Shown: piece by piece, positions 32,383-42,049 of the stretch
Layout: every line of letters begins with the position of its first letter
Position numbering within the stretch: the stretch's first letter is position 1
Virus record (IMG/VR): IMGVR_UViG_3300008110_000004
Coordinates: 1 to 64,000 of that record
From: a virus
Direction: 5' to 3' (one strand)
Length of the DNA: 64,000 nucleotides
Position numbers and translations under genes: made by a program
The notes under the pieces: generated by a model
The model's database searches: none
Told to the model about the DNA's origin: nothing
The model's input: only the letters and a program-made list of their open reading frames with translations

Positions 32383-32396
32383 TACTATTAAAATAG
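32383..32396 (+). promoter_or_regulatory. Shared 14-mer TACTATTAAAATAG, second copy
   Basis: Exact repeat of 28886-28899, here between the capsid terminator and the gene at 32420. Its place directly after a terminator is where a new promoter is needed. Confidence 0.45.
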
Positions 32397-32419
32397 GTTT
32401 TATTGATGGAGTGTGTTTA

Positions 32420-33193
32420 GTGAGCTTGTATTTAATAGACAACGCTACCGTAACTGTTAATACAGTTAATATTAAGTTTGGTAGAACAATAAAAATAGCT
32501 TCTTTAGTAAATGCTAACTTTACACTGTTTACCGACGCTGCTACACCGGTTCAAATTAGTTCTGCTTTTAGAACCATAAATACAATAACTGATTATAATC
32601 AGATTAGTAGAACTTTAACGCTTTATTGGAACGTTGTTTTATCTTCTGGTTCAGATTATATTATTAAGGTAGCTAATTTAGTAGATTCCTCTGGCTTAAC
32701 TGTTCCAGAGGAACAGATAAGCTTTACTAGCCAAACTAATTCTGCTACACCGTCTATTCTTCAAGAAACTCAAGGGACTGTTCTTAATGAGGTTCTAATT
32801 GAAGATAAATCAGTTAGGGTAGACATAGAAACCGGATATCAGATTCTGGCAAAAAATCCAGATTTTTATATTATTTCTACAGATCCTTCAACGGGTAGCT
32901 TTTACTTAAATAATGATGAGAATAATGGACGAGTCACTATAAACTTTAGTTCACGTCCAGCATCAAACTTTTTGACCTCAAAATATTTTAAAGCTCAGAG
33001 AAAAAAAATACAGAAAACACCTTCTAGATGGGAGGCTGTAGACGCACAGGTGTCAATGCACTCATGGAGGGCTGATGTTTATGTGGACTTCCCATCTGAC
33101 GACGCTACACCAGTTTATTCTACTGATGATAAAACATACTTTGAGTCTGGCTATAAGTATAGGGTTATTGTTTCTTCCGAAGTTGGTCCGTGA
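32420..33193 (+). CDS. Ig-like (SbsA-type) head/neck surface protein
   Basis: 257-aa beta-rich protein. The N-terminal 100 residues resemble bacterial Ig-like domains of the SbsA type (NANFTLFT..., ISRTLTLYWNVVL, SSGSDYIIKVANLVDSSG). The C-terminal part is a second beta domain (WRADVYVDFPSDDATPVYST, then YRVIVSSEV). The GTG at 32420 is chosen because GGAG lies 9 bases upstream; a GTG at 32411 is too close to it. It overlaps the next gene by one base. Ig-like proteins at this position often decorate the head or neck and may weakly bind surfaces. Confidence 0.65.
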   Translation: MSLYLIDNATVTVNTVNIKFGRTIKIASLVNANFTLFTDAATPVQISSAFRTINTITDYNQISRTLTLYWNVVLSSGSDYIIKVANLVDSSGLTVPEEQISFTSQTNSATPSILQETQGTVLNEVLIEDKSVRVDIETGYQILAKNPDFYIISTDPSTGSFYLNNDENNGRVTINFSSRPASNFLTSKYFKAQRKKIQKTPSRWEAVDAQVSMHSWRADVYVDFPSDDATPVYSTDDKTYFESGYKYRVIVSSEVGP

Positions 33194-33603
33194 TGGCTAA
33201 TGCACTGTACGCAAAAGCTAAAGAGGCCTTACTTGAGGGTTTATTGGATTTAACTGATAATAATATTAAAGTGGCATTAATAAAAAATACTTATTCTGTA
33301 AATTTAAATACTCATGAGTTTTTGTCAGATATATCAGGATCTGCTATCGCCGGATACTCAAATATTTTAACTGGCAAATCAACCTCTCTTGGCATCTTTG
33401 ATGCAGAGAATATAACAATAGAGGATTATGGTAATTCTGGATTTTCTTATTTGGTTATATATAGAGATACCGGTACTGCAGCTACTTCTAGATTAATTGC
33501 ATACATTGATACGGCTACTGGCTTACCAGTTAACGCTACCGCAGATGTTATTTCAATTACGATAAATTGGAGTAATGATACTTATAAAATATTTGGACTA
33601 TAA
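33193..33603 (+). CDS. Small conserved head/tail-fibre-region protein
   Basis: 136-aa protein starting MANALYAKAKEALLEGLLDL, then TDNNIKVALIKNTYSVN. This N-terminus is a pattern I recognise from a widespread phage structural protein found near head-fibre genes, always with unknown biochemical role. It is beta-rich to the end with no membrane part. ATG at 33193 overlaps the stop of the previous gene. The neighbours are surface and fibre-type proteins. Confidence 0.65.
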   Translation: MANALYAKAKEALLEGLLDLTDNNIKVALIKNTYSVNLNTHEFLSDISGSAIAGYSNILTGKSTSLGIFDAENITIEDYGNSGFSYLVIYRDTGTAATSRLIAYIDTATGLPVNATADVISITINWSNDTYKIFGL

Positions 33604-33612
33604 AGGATATTT

Positions 33613-33951
33613 ATGACTACTTCATATCCCGGAACATTAGATAATTTTGTAAACCCAACCGCTACAGATAAGCTAAATTCTGCAACGGTACCACATCATC
33701 AGCAGCACACGGATTTGAACGACGCTGTTGAGGCAATAGAGACGGTCCTTGGCTTAAGCCCAGCAGGCGCCCATTTGACAGTTAAAGACAGAATAATCGC
33801 AGCAGAATCTGCTATAGCTACTCAATCGGTTTTAAATGGTTTAACTGATGTTACTATATCAACAGCTAATCCTGGTGATGTTTTGCGTTACAACGGCTCT
33901 GCCTGGGTAAATTATGGTGAAGAAAATCTTGTTGATGGAGGAAACTTTTAA
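33613..33951 (+). CDS. Fibre adaptor/hinge-type protein
   Basis: 112-aa protein ([39 protein letters not shown]). The pattern YPG-T-L-D-x-F-x-N-P followed by H[11 protein letters not shown] is familiar from short phage proteins and fibre N-termini that join a fibre to the virion. A C-terminal [22 protein letters not shown] motif is typical of fibre ends. It is immediately followed (2 bases) by the large fibre gene, which supports an adaptor role. Confidence 0.7.
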   Translation: MTTSYPGTLDNFVNPTATDKLNSATVPHHQQHTDLNDAVEAIETVLGLSPAGAHLTVKDRIIAAESAIATQSVLNGLTDVTISTANPGDVLRYNGSAWVNYGEENLVDGGNF

Positions 33952-33953
33952 CA

Positions 33954-36434
33954 ATGGCTAATACAATTAGAATCAAAAGAAGGGCATCTGGAGGATCTGG
34001 AGCGCCGAGCAGCTTAGAGAACGCAGAACTGGCATTTAACGAGGTTAATGACGTACTCTATTATGGTGAGGGTACTGGTGGGGCAGGCGGTACAGCTACC
34101 ACCATACTTGCTATTGGTGGATCTGGTGCTTTTGTAACTCTATCAAGTGATCAGACAATTTCTGGAAATAAAACATTTTCTGGAACAGTAGCTTTAGGTT
34201 CTTCTGCTACTGCAACAACACAAAGTCCAGGAGACAATACTACCAAAGTCGCAACCACAGCTTATGTTGATTCAGCCATAACTGCATCTACTTATACATT
34301 CACTTTAGCTGGAGACTCTGGAACCTCTCAAACTGTAGACGATAATGAAACTGCGACTATTGCCGGTGGAACCGGCCTATCTTCAGTTGCATCATCGTCA
34401 AATACCATAACCTTAAATCTTGATGATACAGCAGTCACCCCGGGGTCATACGGGACAAGTACAGCCGTGGGTTCATTTACTGTTGATGCACAGGGTAGAT
34501 TGACTTCAGCTAGTAATACAAATATTAGAACAGCAACTAGCTCTGTAACCGGTTTAGCTTCTTTTGATTCTACAGACTTTACAGTTACAAGCGGAGCAGT
34601 TACGCTCAACGCTGAAAGAATTCAAGATATTGTTGGAGGAATGGTTTCCGACAATGTAGAGTCTGGAATAAGCGTATCTTATGACGATACAAATGGAAAA
34701 TTAGATTTCAATGTAAATGATCCAACTATAACAATTGCAGGTGATGTAGACGGAAGCGCCACGATGACTAATCTTGGCAATACTACAATTACAGTAACCC
34801 TTGATACAGTAAATGACGATGCAGGCACACATGGTTCTTCTACCGCAATTCCTGTTATTACAATTAATGAAAAAGGTTTAGTAACAAATGTTACAACAGC
34901 CTCAATTTCTACTACCCTTAATATTGCTGGTGACACTGGAACTCCTGATGGAGTAGCTCTTGCAAGTGATACTTTAACAATTTCTGGTGGAGAGGGAATA
35001 GATACAGCTGTAACTAATAACACTATTACAATTTCCGGAGAAGATGCAACAACTTCCAATAAAGGTATTGCATCTTTTAACTCAGATAGCTTTTCGGTTA
35101 GCTCTGGCGCAGTGTCAATTAAGTCAGGTGGTGTAAGCAATAGTCAGCTAGCTAATTCATCAATAACAATAGGAACCACAAGTACTTCATTGGGTTCAAC
35201 AAGTTTAGCTTTAGCAGGGTTACAACAAATTGACATTGACAATATTCGTATTGATGGAAATACAATTTCTGCTACAGATACTAATGGAGGAATTTCATTA
35301 GATCCAAATGGAACTGGTCATGTCTCGGTTAATAACGCAAGAATAGAAAACTTAGCAAATCCAGAAAATCCACAAGACGCAGCCACTAAAGCCTATGTCG
35401 ATTCTGCAACTCAGGGATTGCACATTCATGCAACAGTAAAAGCGGCAACTGGAGCTACATTGGCCACAATTACAGGCGGATCTGTCACCTATAGCAATGG
35501 TACAGATGGAGTTGGGGCTACTCTAACTTTGGGAACAGCACTTACTGCCCTGGATAATTATAACCTCCAAAATGGAGATAGAATTTTAGTTAAAAATCAG
35601 GCAACAGCAGCACATAACGGTATTTATACATGGGCAACTGGTGGCACAGTTTTAACAAGAGCTACTGACTTTGATTCAGCAGCAGAAATCGCCGGTGGTG
35701 ACTTTGTATTCGTAGACAATGGTGATAATTATGGCAACACCGGTTGGGTTTGTGCTGATGAAGTCAATACAGTGGGCACCGATGCTGTAAACTGGATCCA
35801 GTTCTCAGGTGCAGGAACCTATTTGGCTGGTACCGGTTTGGTATTAGATGGTTCTACTTTTAATATTAACTTGGCTACAAATAGTGGTTTGTTAATTACT
35901 TCAGATGAATTGCAAGTCAATAGCACAATAGCTGGCAATGGTTTAACTTTTTCCAATGGTGTTATAGCTGTTGGCGGTACTTCTGACAGAATTTCAGTAA
36001 CATCAGACGCAATTGATATTGCGTCAACTTATGTAGGTCAAAACAGCATAACCACACTTGGTACGATAACTTCTGGTACATGGAATGGCACTACTATTGC
36101 AATAGCCAATGGCGGCACTGGCGCAACCAATACTACTGACGCAAGAGCAAATCTTGGGTTAGCTATTGGCACAAATGTCCAAGCATACGATGCTGAGTTG
36201 GCTGCTATAGCAGGGTTAACATCTGCTGCAGATAAGTTGCCATACTTTACAGGAAGTGGCACCGCTGCCTTAGCTGACTTTACCTCATTTGGTCGCTCAC
36301 TTGTTGATGATGCTGATGCATCAGCCGCTAGAACAACTCTGGGACTTGGAACTATAGCTACCCAGAATTCAAATAATGTTTCGATTACTGGTGGCTCAAT
36401 AGACAATATAACTATAGACGGTGGGACCTTCTGA
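33954..36434 (+). CDS. Large fibre protein
   Basis: 826-aa Thr/Ser/Gly-rich fibre. The N-terminus ([14 protein letters not shown], then [20 protein letters not shown]) is a conserved attachment segment of environmental phage fibres. The middle is repetitive beta sequence ([20 protein letters not shown] and variants). A central fibre module follows ([34 protein letters not shown]). The end carries [21 protein letters not shown] and [12 protein letters not shown], all common in fibre stalks. It probably projects from the head or neck given its position between capsid and connector genes, but tail attachment cannot be excluded. Confidence 0.85.
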   Translation: MANTIRIKRRASGGSGAPSSLENAELAFNEVNDVLYYGEGTGGAGGTATTILAIGGSGAFVTLSSDQTISGNKTFSGTVALGSSATATTQSPGDNTTKVATTAYVDSAITASTYTFTLAGDSGTSQTVDDNETATIAGGTGLSSVASSSNTITLNLDDTAVTPGSYGTSTAVGSFTVDAQGRLTSASNTNIRTATSSVTGLASFDSTDFTVTSGAVTLNAERIQDIVGGMVSDNVESGISVSYDDTNGKLDFNVNDPTITIAGDVDGSATMTNLGNTTITVTLDTVNDDAGTHGSSTAIPVITINEKGLVTNVTTASISTTLNIAGDTGTPDGVALASDTLTISGGEGIDTAVTNNTITISGEDATTSNKGIASFNSDSFSVSSGAVSIKSGGVSNSQLANSSITIGTTSTSLGSTSLALAGLQQIDIDNIRIDGNTISATDTNGGISLDPNGTGHVSVNNARIENLANPENPQDAATKAYVDSATQGLHIHATVKAATGATLATITGGSVTYSNGTDGVGATLTLGTALTALDNYNLQNGDRILVKNQATAAHNGIYTWATGGTVLTRATDFDSAAEIAGGDFVFVDNGDNYGNTGWVCADEVNTVGTDAVNWIQFSGAGTYLAGTGLVLDGSTFNINLATNSGLLITSDELQVNSTIAGNGLTFSNGVIAVGGTSDRISVTSDAIDIASTYVGQNSITTLGTITSGTWNGTTIAIANGGTGATNTTDARANLGLAIGTNVQAYDAELAAIAGLTSAADKLPYFTGSGTAALADFTSFGRSLVDDADASAARTTLGLGTIATQNSNNVSITGGSIDNITIDGGTF

Positions 36435-36448
36435 TAGAAGGAATTTAA

Positions 36449-36901
36449 ATGAAATATGATGGTGATATAGCATATAATCAAGAGCATTATCAATATAATG
36501 GGTTATATGTAGTATCACCAGAGGCTTTTGGTTTAAGTCCTACATTTGGTAATTTAAATTTATTAAAAGTAATAGTCTTAAAGCCACCTTCTATAACAAG
36601 TACATTAGTTTTTGTTCCATCTCCCTCAGTAGTAATTCCAACCGGTGTTATAGAAAATTCGGAAACTTCTTCATCAATAGATTTTTCTGCATTTGACGGA
36701 TATGGTTCAATAGAGTTTGACAAAATCAATGCAGAAGCATATGCAATAGCAGGTTCTCAGGGAATCAATTCAGATAGCTCTGGTTATATAGCTATATCGG
36801 TAGATAAAAATGAATCCTATGCATTTGCTACTGCAGATACTATAGTTTTTGATAATAACTCTGCTGGCACAATAGATGTTACTATTATATCTAACGTATA
36901 A
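36449..36901 (+). CDS. Hypothetical 150-aa structural-region protein
   Basis: I do not recognise this gene. The sequence is Ser/Ile/Val-rich beta type (MKYDGDIAYNQEHYQYNGLY..., ending AGTIDVTIISNV), without cysteine or a membrane helix. AGAAGGAA precedes the start. It follows the large fibre gene by 14 bases and precedes the connector gene, so a small fibre or neck accessory is likely. Confidence 0.6.
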   Translation: MKYDGDIAYNQEHYQYNGLYVVSPEAFGLSPTFGNLNLLKVIVLKPPSITSTLVFVPSPSVVIPTGVIENSETSSSIDFSAFDGYGSIEFDKINAEAYAIAGSQGINSDSSGYIAISVDKNESYAFATADTIVFDNNSAGTIDVTIISNV

Positions 36902-36917
36902 ATAAATAAGGGGTTTT

Positions 36918-37820
36918 ATGTCTACAGACAGAATTGTAATAAACGATACGGTTAGAATAACGGTTAAATTTAAAGATATAGACACTTCAGGTAATGAAGT
37001 GGACTTGTCACCGGTTCCCCCTGTAGCTGTTGTTATAAAAAATTCAGCAGGTACTACGGTAGAGTCAGGCAACGCTACAGCTAGCTCTTCTTCAGTTTAT
37101 ACATATGATTTTACTCCAGCTTCAGCAGACACATATTCTGTTAAATTTACTGGGATGTTAAGTAGTGGCAATTCGGTTGTAGTTGAACAAAAGCTATACG
37201 TTAGTTCTACAATTACGGAATATCAGCCGACCATCACCCTAAAGTCTGATGAAACAATTATTTTTGCCCCAGACGTTAAGCCCCTATACCTTGATCCAGA
37301 AGAACTTCTCGCATACTTTCCAGACGCTTCCCTATTAGAGATAGGGGAAATAATACATAATTATTCCAATGAAGTTAAGGCTTTATATAACCTTCTTGAT
37401 GAAGAAGATGGATCTGGTCTATCTTTTACTGTTTTAGAATATATAAAAGCAGCAACGGCTTGTGAGTTAAGCAGAACTTATGGCTTTGGTGGAGATGATG
37501 AAGTGTCAGTTCGACTCGGGGATTTCTCCCTCACCAACAGGTCCATGCCAAGAACAAAAGTTACCAGAGACAATGCCACAACATGGTGTCAGATAGCAGC
37601 CTCTCTAAGAAAAGAAATGCTAGCCGGCAAAGTCGGTCCTAGAGGTTTCCAGATGAAGAACTTGCCCAGCGGAGGGCTTCCTGTGACATCAGGAAAGATA
37701 CCAGAAGTAGAAACCGGTAAAATAGTATATCTGTCAGACAGAGAGCTATACGGCCCAGGAAGAAGTGTCCCTCCTCACGACGACCCTATGCCAAGAAGAG
37801 GCTTTAAGAAGTATGATTGA
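36918..37820 (+). CDS. Head-tail connector with N-terminal Ig-like domain
   Basis: 300-aa two-part protein. Residues 1-97 are an Ig-like beta domain (VRITVKFKDIDTSGNEVDLS, YTYDFTPASADTYSVKFTG). Residues about 115-230 are mainly helical (LDPEELLAYFPDASLLEIGE, EYIKAATACELSRTYGFGGD), resembling adaptor proteins that dock under the portal. The end is basic and Pro-rich. The N-terminal domain looks homologous to that of the sheath-type protein at 38186. GGGG lies 8 bases upstream of the ATG. It overlaps the next gene by 8 bases. Confidence 0.72.
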   Translation: MSTDRIVINDTVRITVKFKDIDTSGNEVDLSPVPPVAVVIKNSAGTTVESGNATASSSSVYTYDFTPASADTYSVKFTGMLSSGNSVVVEQKLYVSSTITEYQPTITLKSDETIIFAPDVKPLYLDPEELLAYFPDASLLEIGEIIHNYSNEVKALYNLLDEEDGSGLSFTVLEYIKAATACELSRTYGFGGDDEVSVRLGDFSLTNRSMPRTKVTRDNATTWCQIAASLRKEMLAGKVGPRGFQMKNLPSGGLPVTSGKIPEVETGKIVYLSDRELYGPGRSVPPHDDPMPRRGFKKYD

Positions 37821-38184
37821 TATAAAAAGAAGTTTTAAAAAAGTCCTTCGAGAATGGGGCCATGATATCTACATGCAAAGGATATTGTCAAATGGTAATC
37901 ATTCAAATAAATTTGAAAGGGTTACAACTCGTCAAGTTGGTCAATCTGGCGTAACTAACTCTCTTTCAACCTCAGAAGCTCAGGATGGATTATTCACAAA
38001 ATATGACGCTGTATATTATTTTGAGGATCATATCAATCCAAAAGAGGGCGACAGGATATATGAAAATTTTTCTTTAAAAGTAAATAAAAATTACACTATG
38101 TTCACTATAGATGCTGTTACTGCAGTAAGGGGGCGCATGGGTAAGATAGACTATTGGATCGTAGGCGCCACAAGAGAGAGATAA
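37813..38184 (+). CDS. Neck/connector protein
   Basis: 123-aa protein (MIDIKRSFKKVLREWGHDIY...), beta-rich after an N-terminal helix, with a compact end (VRGRMGKIDYWIVGATRER) typical of small neck proteins that close the head or cap the tail. The start at 37813 is in the overlap with the previous gene; an in-frame ATG at 37765 lies deeper inside that gene and is rejected. It is followed at 1 base by the first sheath-type gene. Confidence 0.65.
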   Translation: MIDIKRSFKKVLREWGHDIYMQRILSNGNHSNKFERVTTRQVGQSGVTNSLSTSEAQDGLFTKYDAVYYFEDHINPKEGDRIYENFSLKVNKNYTMFTIDAVTAVRGRMGKIDYWIVGATRER

Positions 38185-38185
38185 A

Positions 38186-39781
38186 ATGATAGTTTTATCA
38201 AAAGGACAAACAGCAGAATTTAAATTTGTTTTTACTGATTATGATGGATCAATTTACGATCCCGGCAATCTATCTACTCCGGTAGATGTAGTAGTTTATG
38301 TTCTCAGAGGAGACACTGGTTCTGGGCCGGTTATTGATGGTCCATTTTCTTTATTATTAGATAACGCTAATGAAAATAATAATTCAATAATTAGATCAGG
38401 TGTTGGCGAATACACTTTCACCTATAAAGTCCCTCAAAATCTATATGAATATGTTTATACGATAATAGCTAGAACAAGTAGCAATGTTCAAAACATAAAC
38501 GCAACAGCAACTTTTCAGGTAAAAAATTCTACAAATGAAGTTTCATCAGTAACGATAACTTCACCAAAGTCTTCTGTCATAAACTATAAGCCAACTTATC
38601 AACAATTGGATAGAAGAAATACCAGTACAATACTATTACTGGGGCACGCAGATGGCATGCAATTGAATTATCCAATCCGAATTAACTCTATTCAACACGC
38701 TGTTGATTTAATGGGGGCCAACACTAGTAGTCCCCTTTTAAGAGGGGTGCTGGATGCCTACTCATGTGGCGCTAGGGATATTATGATTTGCGCTGTTGCT
38801 CCAATGTCAGAGTATGTAGAAAGCTATGCTCAAAGAAATTTGTCAACAACAGTATTTTCTATCAACGACGCCACACCGGGCACCCAAAGTACTTTTTATC
38901 AAAGATACTATGATCGATTGGCGCAAACGTATGAGGATATAATCGATTTGGATTTTGTTGATATTGTGGTACCTTTGGAGACTAGTATCATGAATACTGG
39001 TGGGGTTGATTTTACTACTCAATTAGCAAATTATTGTTCGTCGTTTCACAATTCTACAGGTTTTGTTCAAATGGGAATTATTGGTTCAAGATCAGACGGA
39101 ATGAAGTCTTCAGATATAGATATATTGGAAGCTAATTCTTTATTTACTAATAAATTTACAACCTACTTAGATGGCCAAATAGCCTCAGACAAGGGTAGGT
39201 ATGTGATACCTGTTTATGGAGAACTGGTATTCCAGCATCCGCAACTTAAGATAAGTTATACCTCAACTGTCGCTGCAGCATACGCCGGAATGGTCGCCGC
39301 CAATCAACAGGCAAAAGCTTTAATTAGAACGAGAATACCCGGTGCCTTATCTATATTTGGCTCAGATTTAACCTATTCAGAATATGAAAGACTAGAAGTC
39401 TTAGGTATTAATACGGTCTATAGAGGAAGAAAGACTAGAAGAGCTGTTCCCTTTGAAACCTATGTTACCAATGAGTATACTATGGCTAATCAGGACTCGG
39501 TTTTTAGTAAGCTATTTCAAATGAGACTGGTTACGGCAGTTGTAAGTGAAATAAAGGGAATAGCAGCATCTGGGCATGATTTACTCGGATTTGACAATAT
39601 TATTGATGAGTCCAAAAAATATCTACAGTACTTAAAAGTTAATAAAGCCATATTAGATTATTCTTTTAACGCAAGATTTTCTGATTCGACAAAAGGTAAG
39701 TTAATTTTTGATATAGAATTAATATCATATTTTGCTATTAAGAAAATTAATTTTTCTTTAGCAGCTGGTCCAGGAGCTTAA
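38186..39781 (+). CDS. Tail sheath-type protein 1 with N-terminal Ig-like domain
   Basis: 531-aa protein. Residues 1-115 are an Ig-like beta domain similar to that of the connector at 36918. Residues about 130-531 follow the sheath pattern: PVRINSIQ-like strand and helix (PIRINSIQHAVDLMGANTSS, then LLRGVLDAYSCGARDIMIC), a central domain, a helix-rich part (AAAYAGMVAANQQAKALIRT) and a beta-strand C-terminus (LIFDIELISYFAIKKINFSL). It may be a specialised sheath such as a collar- or baseplate-proximal ring, since a second, codon-optimised sheath gene lies at 40759. The sheath contracts to drive the tube into the cell. Confidence 0.72.
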   Translation: MIVLSKGQTAEFKFVFTDYDGSIYDPGNLSTPVDVVVYVLRGDTGSGPVIDGPFSLLLDNANENNNSIIRSGVGEYTFTYKVPQNLYEYVYTIIARTSSNVQNINATATFQVKNSTNEVSSVTITSPKSSVINYKPTYQQLDRRNTSTILLLGHADGMQLNYPIRINSIQHAVDLMGANTSSPLLRGVLDAYSCGARDIMICAVAPMSEYVESYAQRNLSTTVFSINDATPGTQSTFYQRYYDRLAQTYEDIIDLDFVDIVVPLETSIMNTGGVDFTTQLANYCSSFHNSTGFVQMGIIGSRSDGMKSSDIDILEANSLFTNKFTTYLDGQIASDKGRYVIPVYGELVFQHPQLKISYTSTVAAAYAGMVAANQQAKALIRTRIPGALSIFGSDLTYSEYERLEVLGINTVYRGRKTRRAVPFETYVTNEYTMANQDSVFSKLFQMRLVTAVVSEIKGIAASGHDLLGFDNIIDESKKYLQYLKVNKAILDYSFNARFSDSTKGKLIFDIELISYFAIKKINFSLAAGPGA

Positions 39782-39782
39782 C

Positions 39783-40646
39783 ATGGCATATATTAATAGA
39801 GATTTTCCCAGTTTTTCCGAAAACTTAAGATACGCATATCCGCAATTACAAGCTCCTGGGTATAGGAGATTGGATCAAGATGGTGTTGAAGAAGTTTATT
39901 CTGGTAACTTAAGCTATCTAGAGTTTATTGGTTTAGTTAAAAAAATGTGGGAAGAAAGTTATCCAGCAATACCAATCCTTCCTTTAAGTATAAATAGGGA
40001 AACTTCCGTAACCTATAAGGACAATGGTGGAACAGATGTTACTTCTGGGGATCTTTCTTCTGCGCCATCTTCGACATATGTTGGGCTTGATGAATTTCCC
40101 GCAATTATAGGTTATCACTTGGAATTAAGAAAGGCTCATACTACTGAGCCAAAGCCAAGAATGAGACAAAATGTATTGTCTAACACTGTGACTATTTATG
40201 GTCAGCGTTTTCAGAATATTGTTGGCTTTACTGTTATGTCTAAAGTTGGCACTTTTCAGGGGTCGAATGGCTCAACTACTAGAGACGACCTTGATGCAGC
40301 GGTTTTGTGCGATCAGGTTATTGAAGCTTTCGAAGATTTTATGTTGGAATACACCTCTATTTTTAAGGCTGCAGGAGCATCTGAGCTAGTTTATTCTAGG
40401 CGTTTGTCTGATTCAGAAATCAATCGTGAAGGCAAAGATGTACACAAGAGAACTGTAACCTACATGCTAACTACAGAAAAGACCTTCGCAATGTCCAATA
40501 GAAGAATTGAGAAGATTGTAGTTGATGCAAGAACTTGGATGGCCTACGAAAAGCAGTTATTAAGAGATCAATTGGCGACCCCTAATTATGAGGGTACAAC
40601 GGGTAATATTATTGATTTATTCCAAACAGCAACTCCAAACACGTGA
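39783..40646 (+). CDS. Tail completion/terminator candidate
   Basis: 287-aa protein, not recognised as a named family. Between the two sheath-type genes, it has an N-terminal segment rich in Tyr/Pro (PSFSENLRYAYPQLQAPGYR) and a core (MRQNVLSNTVTIYGQRFQNI, VLCDQVIEAFEDFMLEYTSI) that resembles tail terminator proteins, which cap the tail tube and join it to the neck. Overlap in role with other neck proteins cannot be excluded. It starts 1 base after the preceding stop. Confidence 0.55.
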   Translation: MAYINRDFPSFSENLRYAYPQLQAPGYRRLDQDGVEEVYSGNLSYLEFIGLVKKMWEESYPAIPILPLSINRETSVTYKDNGGTDVTSGDLSSAPSSTYVGLDEFPAIIGYHLELRKAHTTEPKPRMRQNVLSNTVTIYGQRFQNIVGFTVMSKVGTFQGSNGSTTRDDLDAAVLCDQVIEAFEDFMLEYTSIFKAAGASELVYSRRLSDSEINREGKDVHKRTVTYMLTTEKTFAMSNRRIEKIVVDARTWMAYEKQLLRDQLATPNYEGTTGNIIDLFQTATPNT

Positions 40647-40661
40647 AATGGTATATATAAA

Positions 40662-40749
40662 AATCCTCCCAATTTAACTTTGTAGTTGTTTTTATAAGTT
40701 ATGTGTTACTATAGTTGAAGATTCAAAAAAGTTTATTATTTGGAGGATT
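40662..40749 (+). promoter_or_regulatory. Inverted repeat that could mask the sheath ribosome site
   Basis: AATCCTCC (40662-40669) is exactly complementary to GGAGGATT (40742-40749), which contains the Shine-Dalgarno of the sheath gene at 40759. A promoter candidate (-10 at 40710-40715) lies between the arms, so only read-through transcripts would carry the masking arm. Confidence 0.4.
40686..40715 (+). promoter_or_regulatory. Promoter candidate for the major sheath gene
   Basis: TTGTTT (40686-40691), 18 bases, TATAGT (40710-40715). The -10 hexamer matches the promoter at 3080-3085. It lies in the only sizeable gap of the tail module, before a codon-biased, evidently abundant product. Confidence 0.5.
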
Positions 40750-40758
40750 GAAACCAAT

Positions 40759-42021
40759 ATGGCTATACCTGGAGTAAAAACATTAATTAGAGATCGCTTC
40801 TACAGTGTATCACGTCAGGATACACCTGTTGGTCCTAGAATAGTTGCAATAGCACGTCGTAGCACAGCAAACAATACTGGCTCAGTAGCAGATCTTGACG
40901 TCGTTAGAGCCACAAATGAAGCAGACGTTATCACCGCCTTTGGCGATGGTTCAGACGCTCACCGCGCTTATTTGGAGCTTGTTTTGGCTGGAGCTGGAAG
41001 AATTTACATTGTTCCACTTCCTTCCGACACAAAATGGGACACTGACCCCGTGAGCCCTACAAGCACTGGAACTGTAACAAGTTCTTCTTATGGTGGATCT
41101 GTTTTCGACGCCGCATTCATTGCTGCCGAAGCTGCTATCCCTGACATTATTATTCCTTGGGGTAGAGGAGCTCATCCAAATGACTGGCAAGACCCAGCCA
41201 CACCTAGCGATGACGCTTCGTATGGTTTCGTTGCAGATAATACTACTACGGTTTCAAGCAACTGGGCTTATCAAGTAGCCGCAAAGGTTAAGGATATCTC
41301 AGAGAATATTAACCCCTGTATTGCAGTTATGGGCATCAAGCCATATTATAGCACCACAGAGGTTATGACACCCGGTCAGGTCTCTACACACTTGGCCTTG
41401 TCAGGTCTTCCAGACAGAAATGCTAGCGCTCTCCTCAAAGAGGTGGGCCCGTACGTTGTCGTGGTTGCTGCAGAAGTCAAGCCCGTAAACTATCAGTCTG
41501 GCACAACAGAGTTTGGTTATGCTAACGGTGCTGCTCACGTAGCTGGCGCCTTAAGCCTTCTTCCTTCATACAGCTCATTGGTAAATAAGGCTCTCTACAA
41601 TGTAGAGGCTCTTCGCTATGCTCCTTCTAGAACTCAGCAAGCAGCTCTCGGCGCCAAGGGTGTTAATACCGTTGTTGTAAACTTTAATAAAATTCCAGTA
41701 TTCGGAGAAGGCCTAACATTTGGATGGGCAACATCAGACTATACTCGTCTCTCAACAAAGAGAATCATAGACGACGCAACATCAGTTGTGAGACAAGCCT
41801 GCCAGAGATTTGTTGGTGAACCATCAAACATTCAGACAAGAAATGCGATGGAAACAGCTATCACTTCTGGCTTGAGAGGTATGCAAATCGTAGGAGCCTT
41901 GCTTGGTAGCGACTTTACAGTCTCATACATACCAAACGAAAACAAGGCGATTGTAGACCTCATTTTAACACCTGCCTTCGAGCTCAAGGAGATCGAAGTC
42001 AGAGTAGCCATTAATCTATAA
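40759..42021 (+). CDS. Major tail sheath protein
   Basis: 420-aa sheath protein that forms the contractile outer tail layer. It shows the usual order: an N-terminal strand (IPGVKTLIRDRFYSVSRQDT), a Rossmann-like domain (VIAIARRST-type strand, AFGDGSDAHRAYLELVLAGA, then RIYIVPLP), a central insert, AAHVAGALSLLPSYSSLVNK, and the C-terminal domain with TKRIIDDATSVVRQACQRFV and a final strand VDLILTPAFELKEIEVRVAI. Codon use is richer in C and G than that of neighbours, like the capsid gene, which indicates very high expression. GGAGG lies 12 bases from the ATG. Confidence 0.9.
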   Translation: MAIPGVKTLIRDRFYSVSRQDTPVGPRIVAIARRSTANNTGSVADLDVVRATNEADVITAFGDGSDAHRAYLELVLAGAGRIYIVPLPSDTKWDTDPVSPTSTGTVTSSSYGGSVFDAAFIAAEAAIPDIIIPWGRGAHPNDWQDPATPSDDASYGFVADNTTTVSSNWAYQVAAKVKDISENINPCIAVMGIKPYYSTTEVMTPGQVSTHLALSGLPDRNASALLKEVGPYVVVVAAEVKPVNYQSGTTEFGYANGAAHVAGALSLLPSYSSLVNKALYNVEALRYAPSRTQQAALGAKGVNTVVVNFNKIPVFGEGLTFGWATSDYTRLSTKRIIDDATSVVRQACQRFVGEPSNIQTRNAMETAITSGLRGMQIVGALLGSDFTVSYIPNENKAIVDLILTPAFELKEIEVRVAINL

Positions 42022-42049
42022 TAATTACCGATTAGGAGGGTAAAACAAA

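Noticed and set aside
34328-35140. Long minus-strand open frames within the large fibre gene
   Set aside because: They are antisense shadows of the Thr/Ser/Gly-rich repetitive fibre sequence, with no ribosome sites and no plausible protein.
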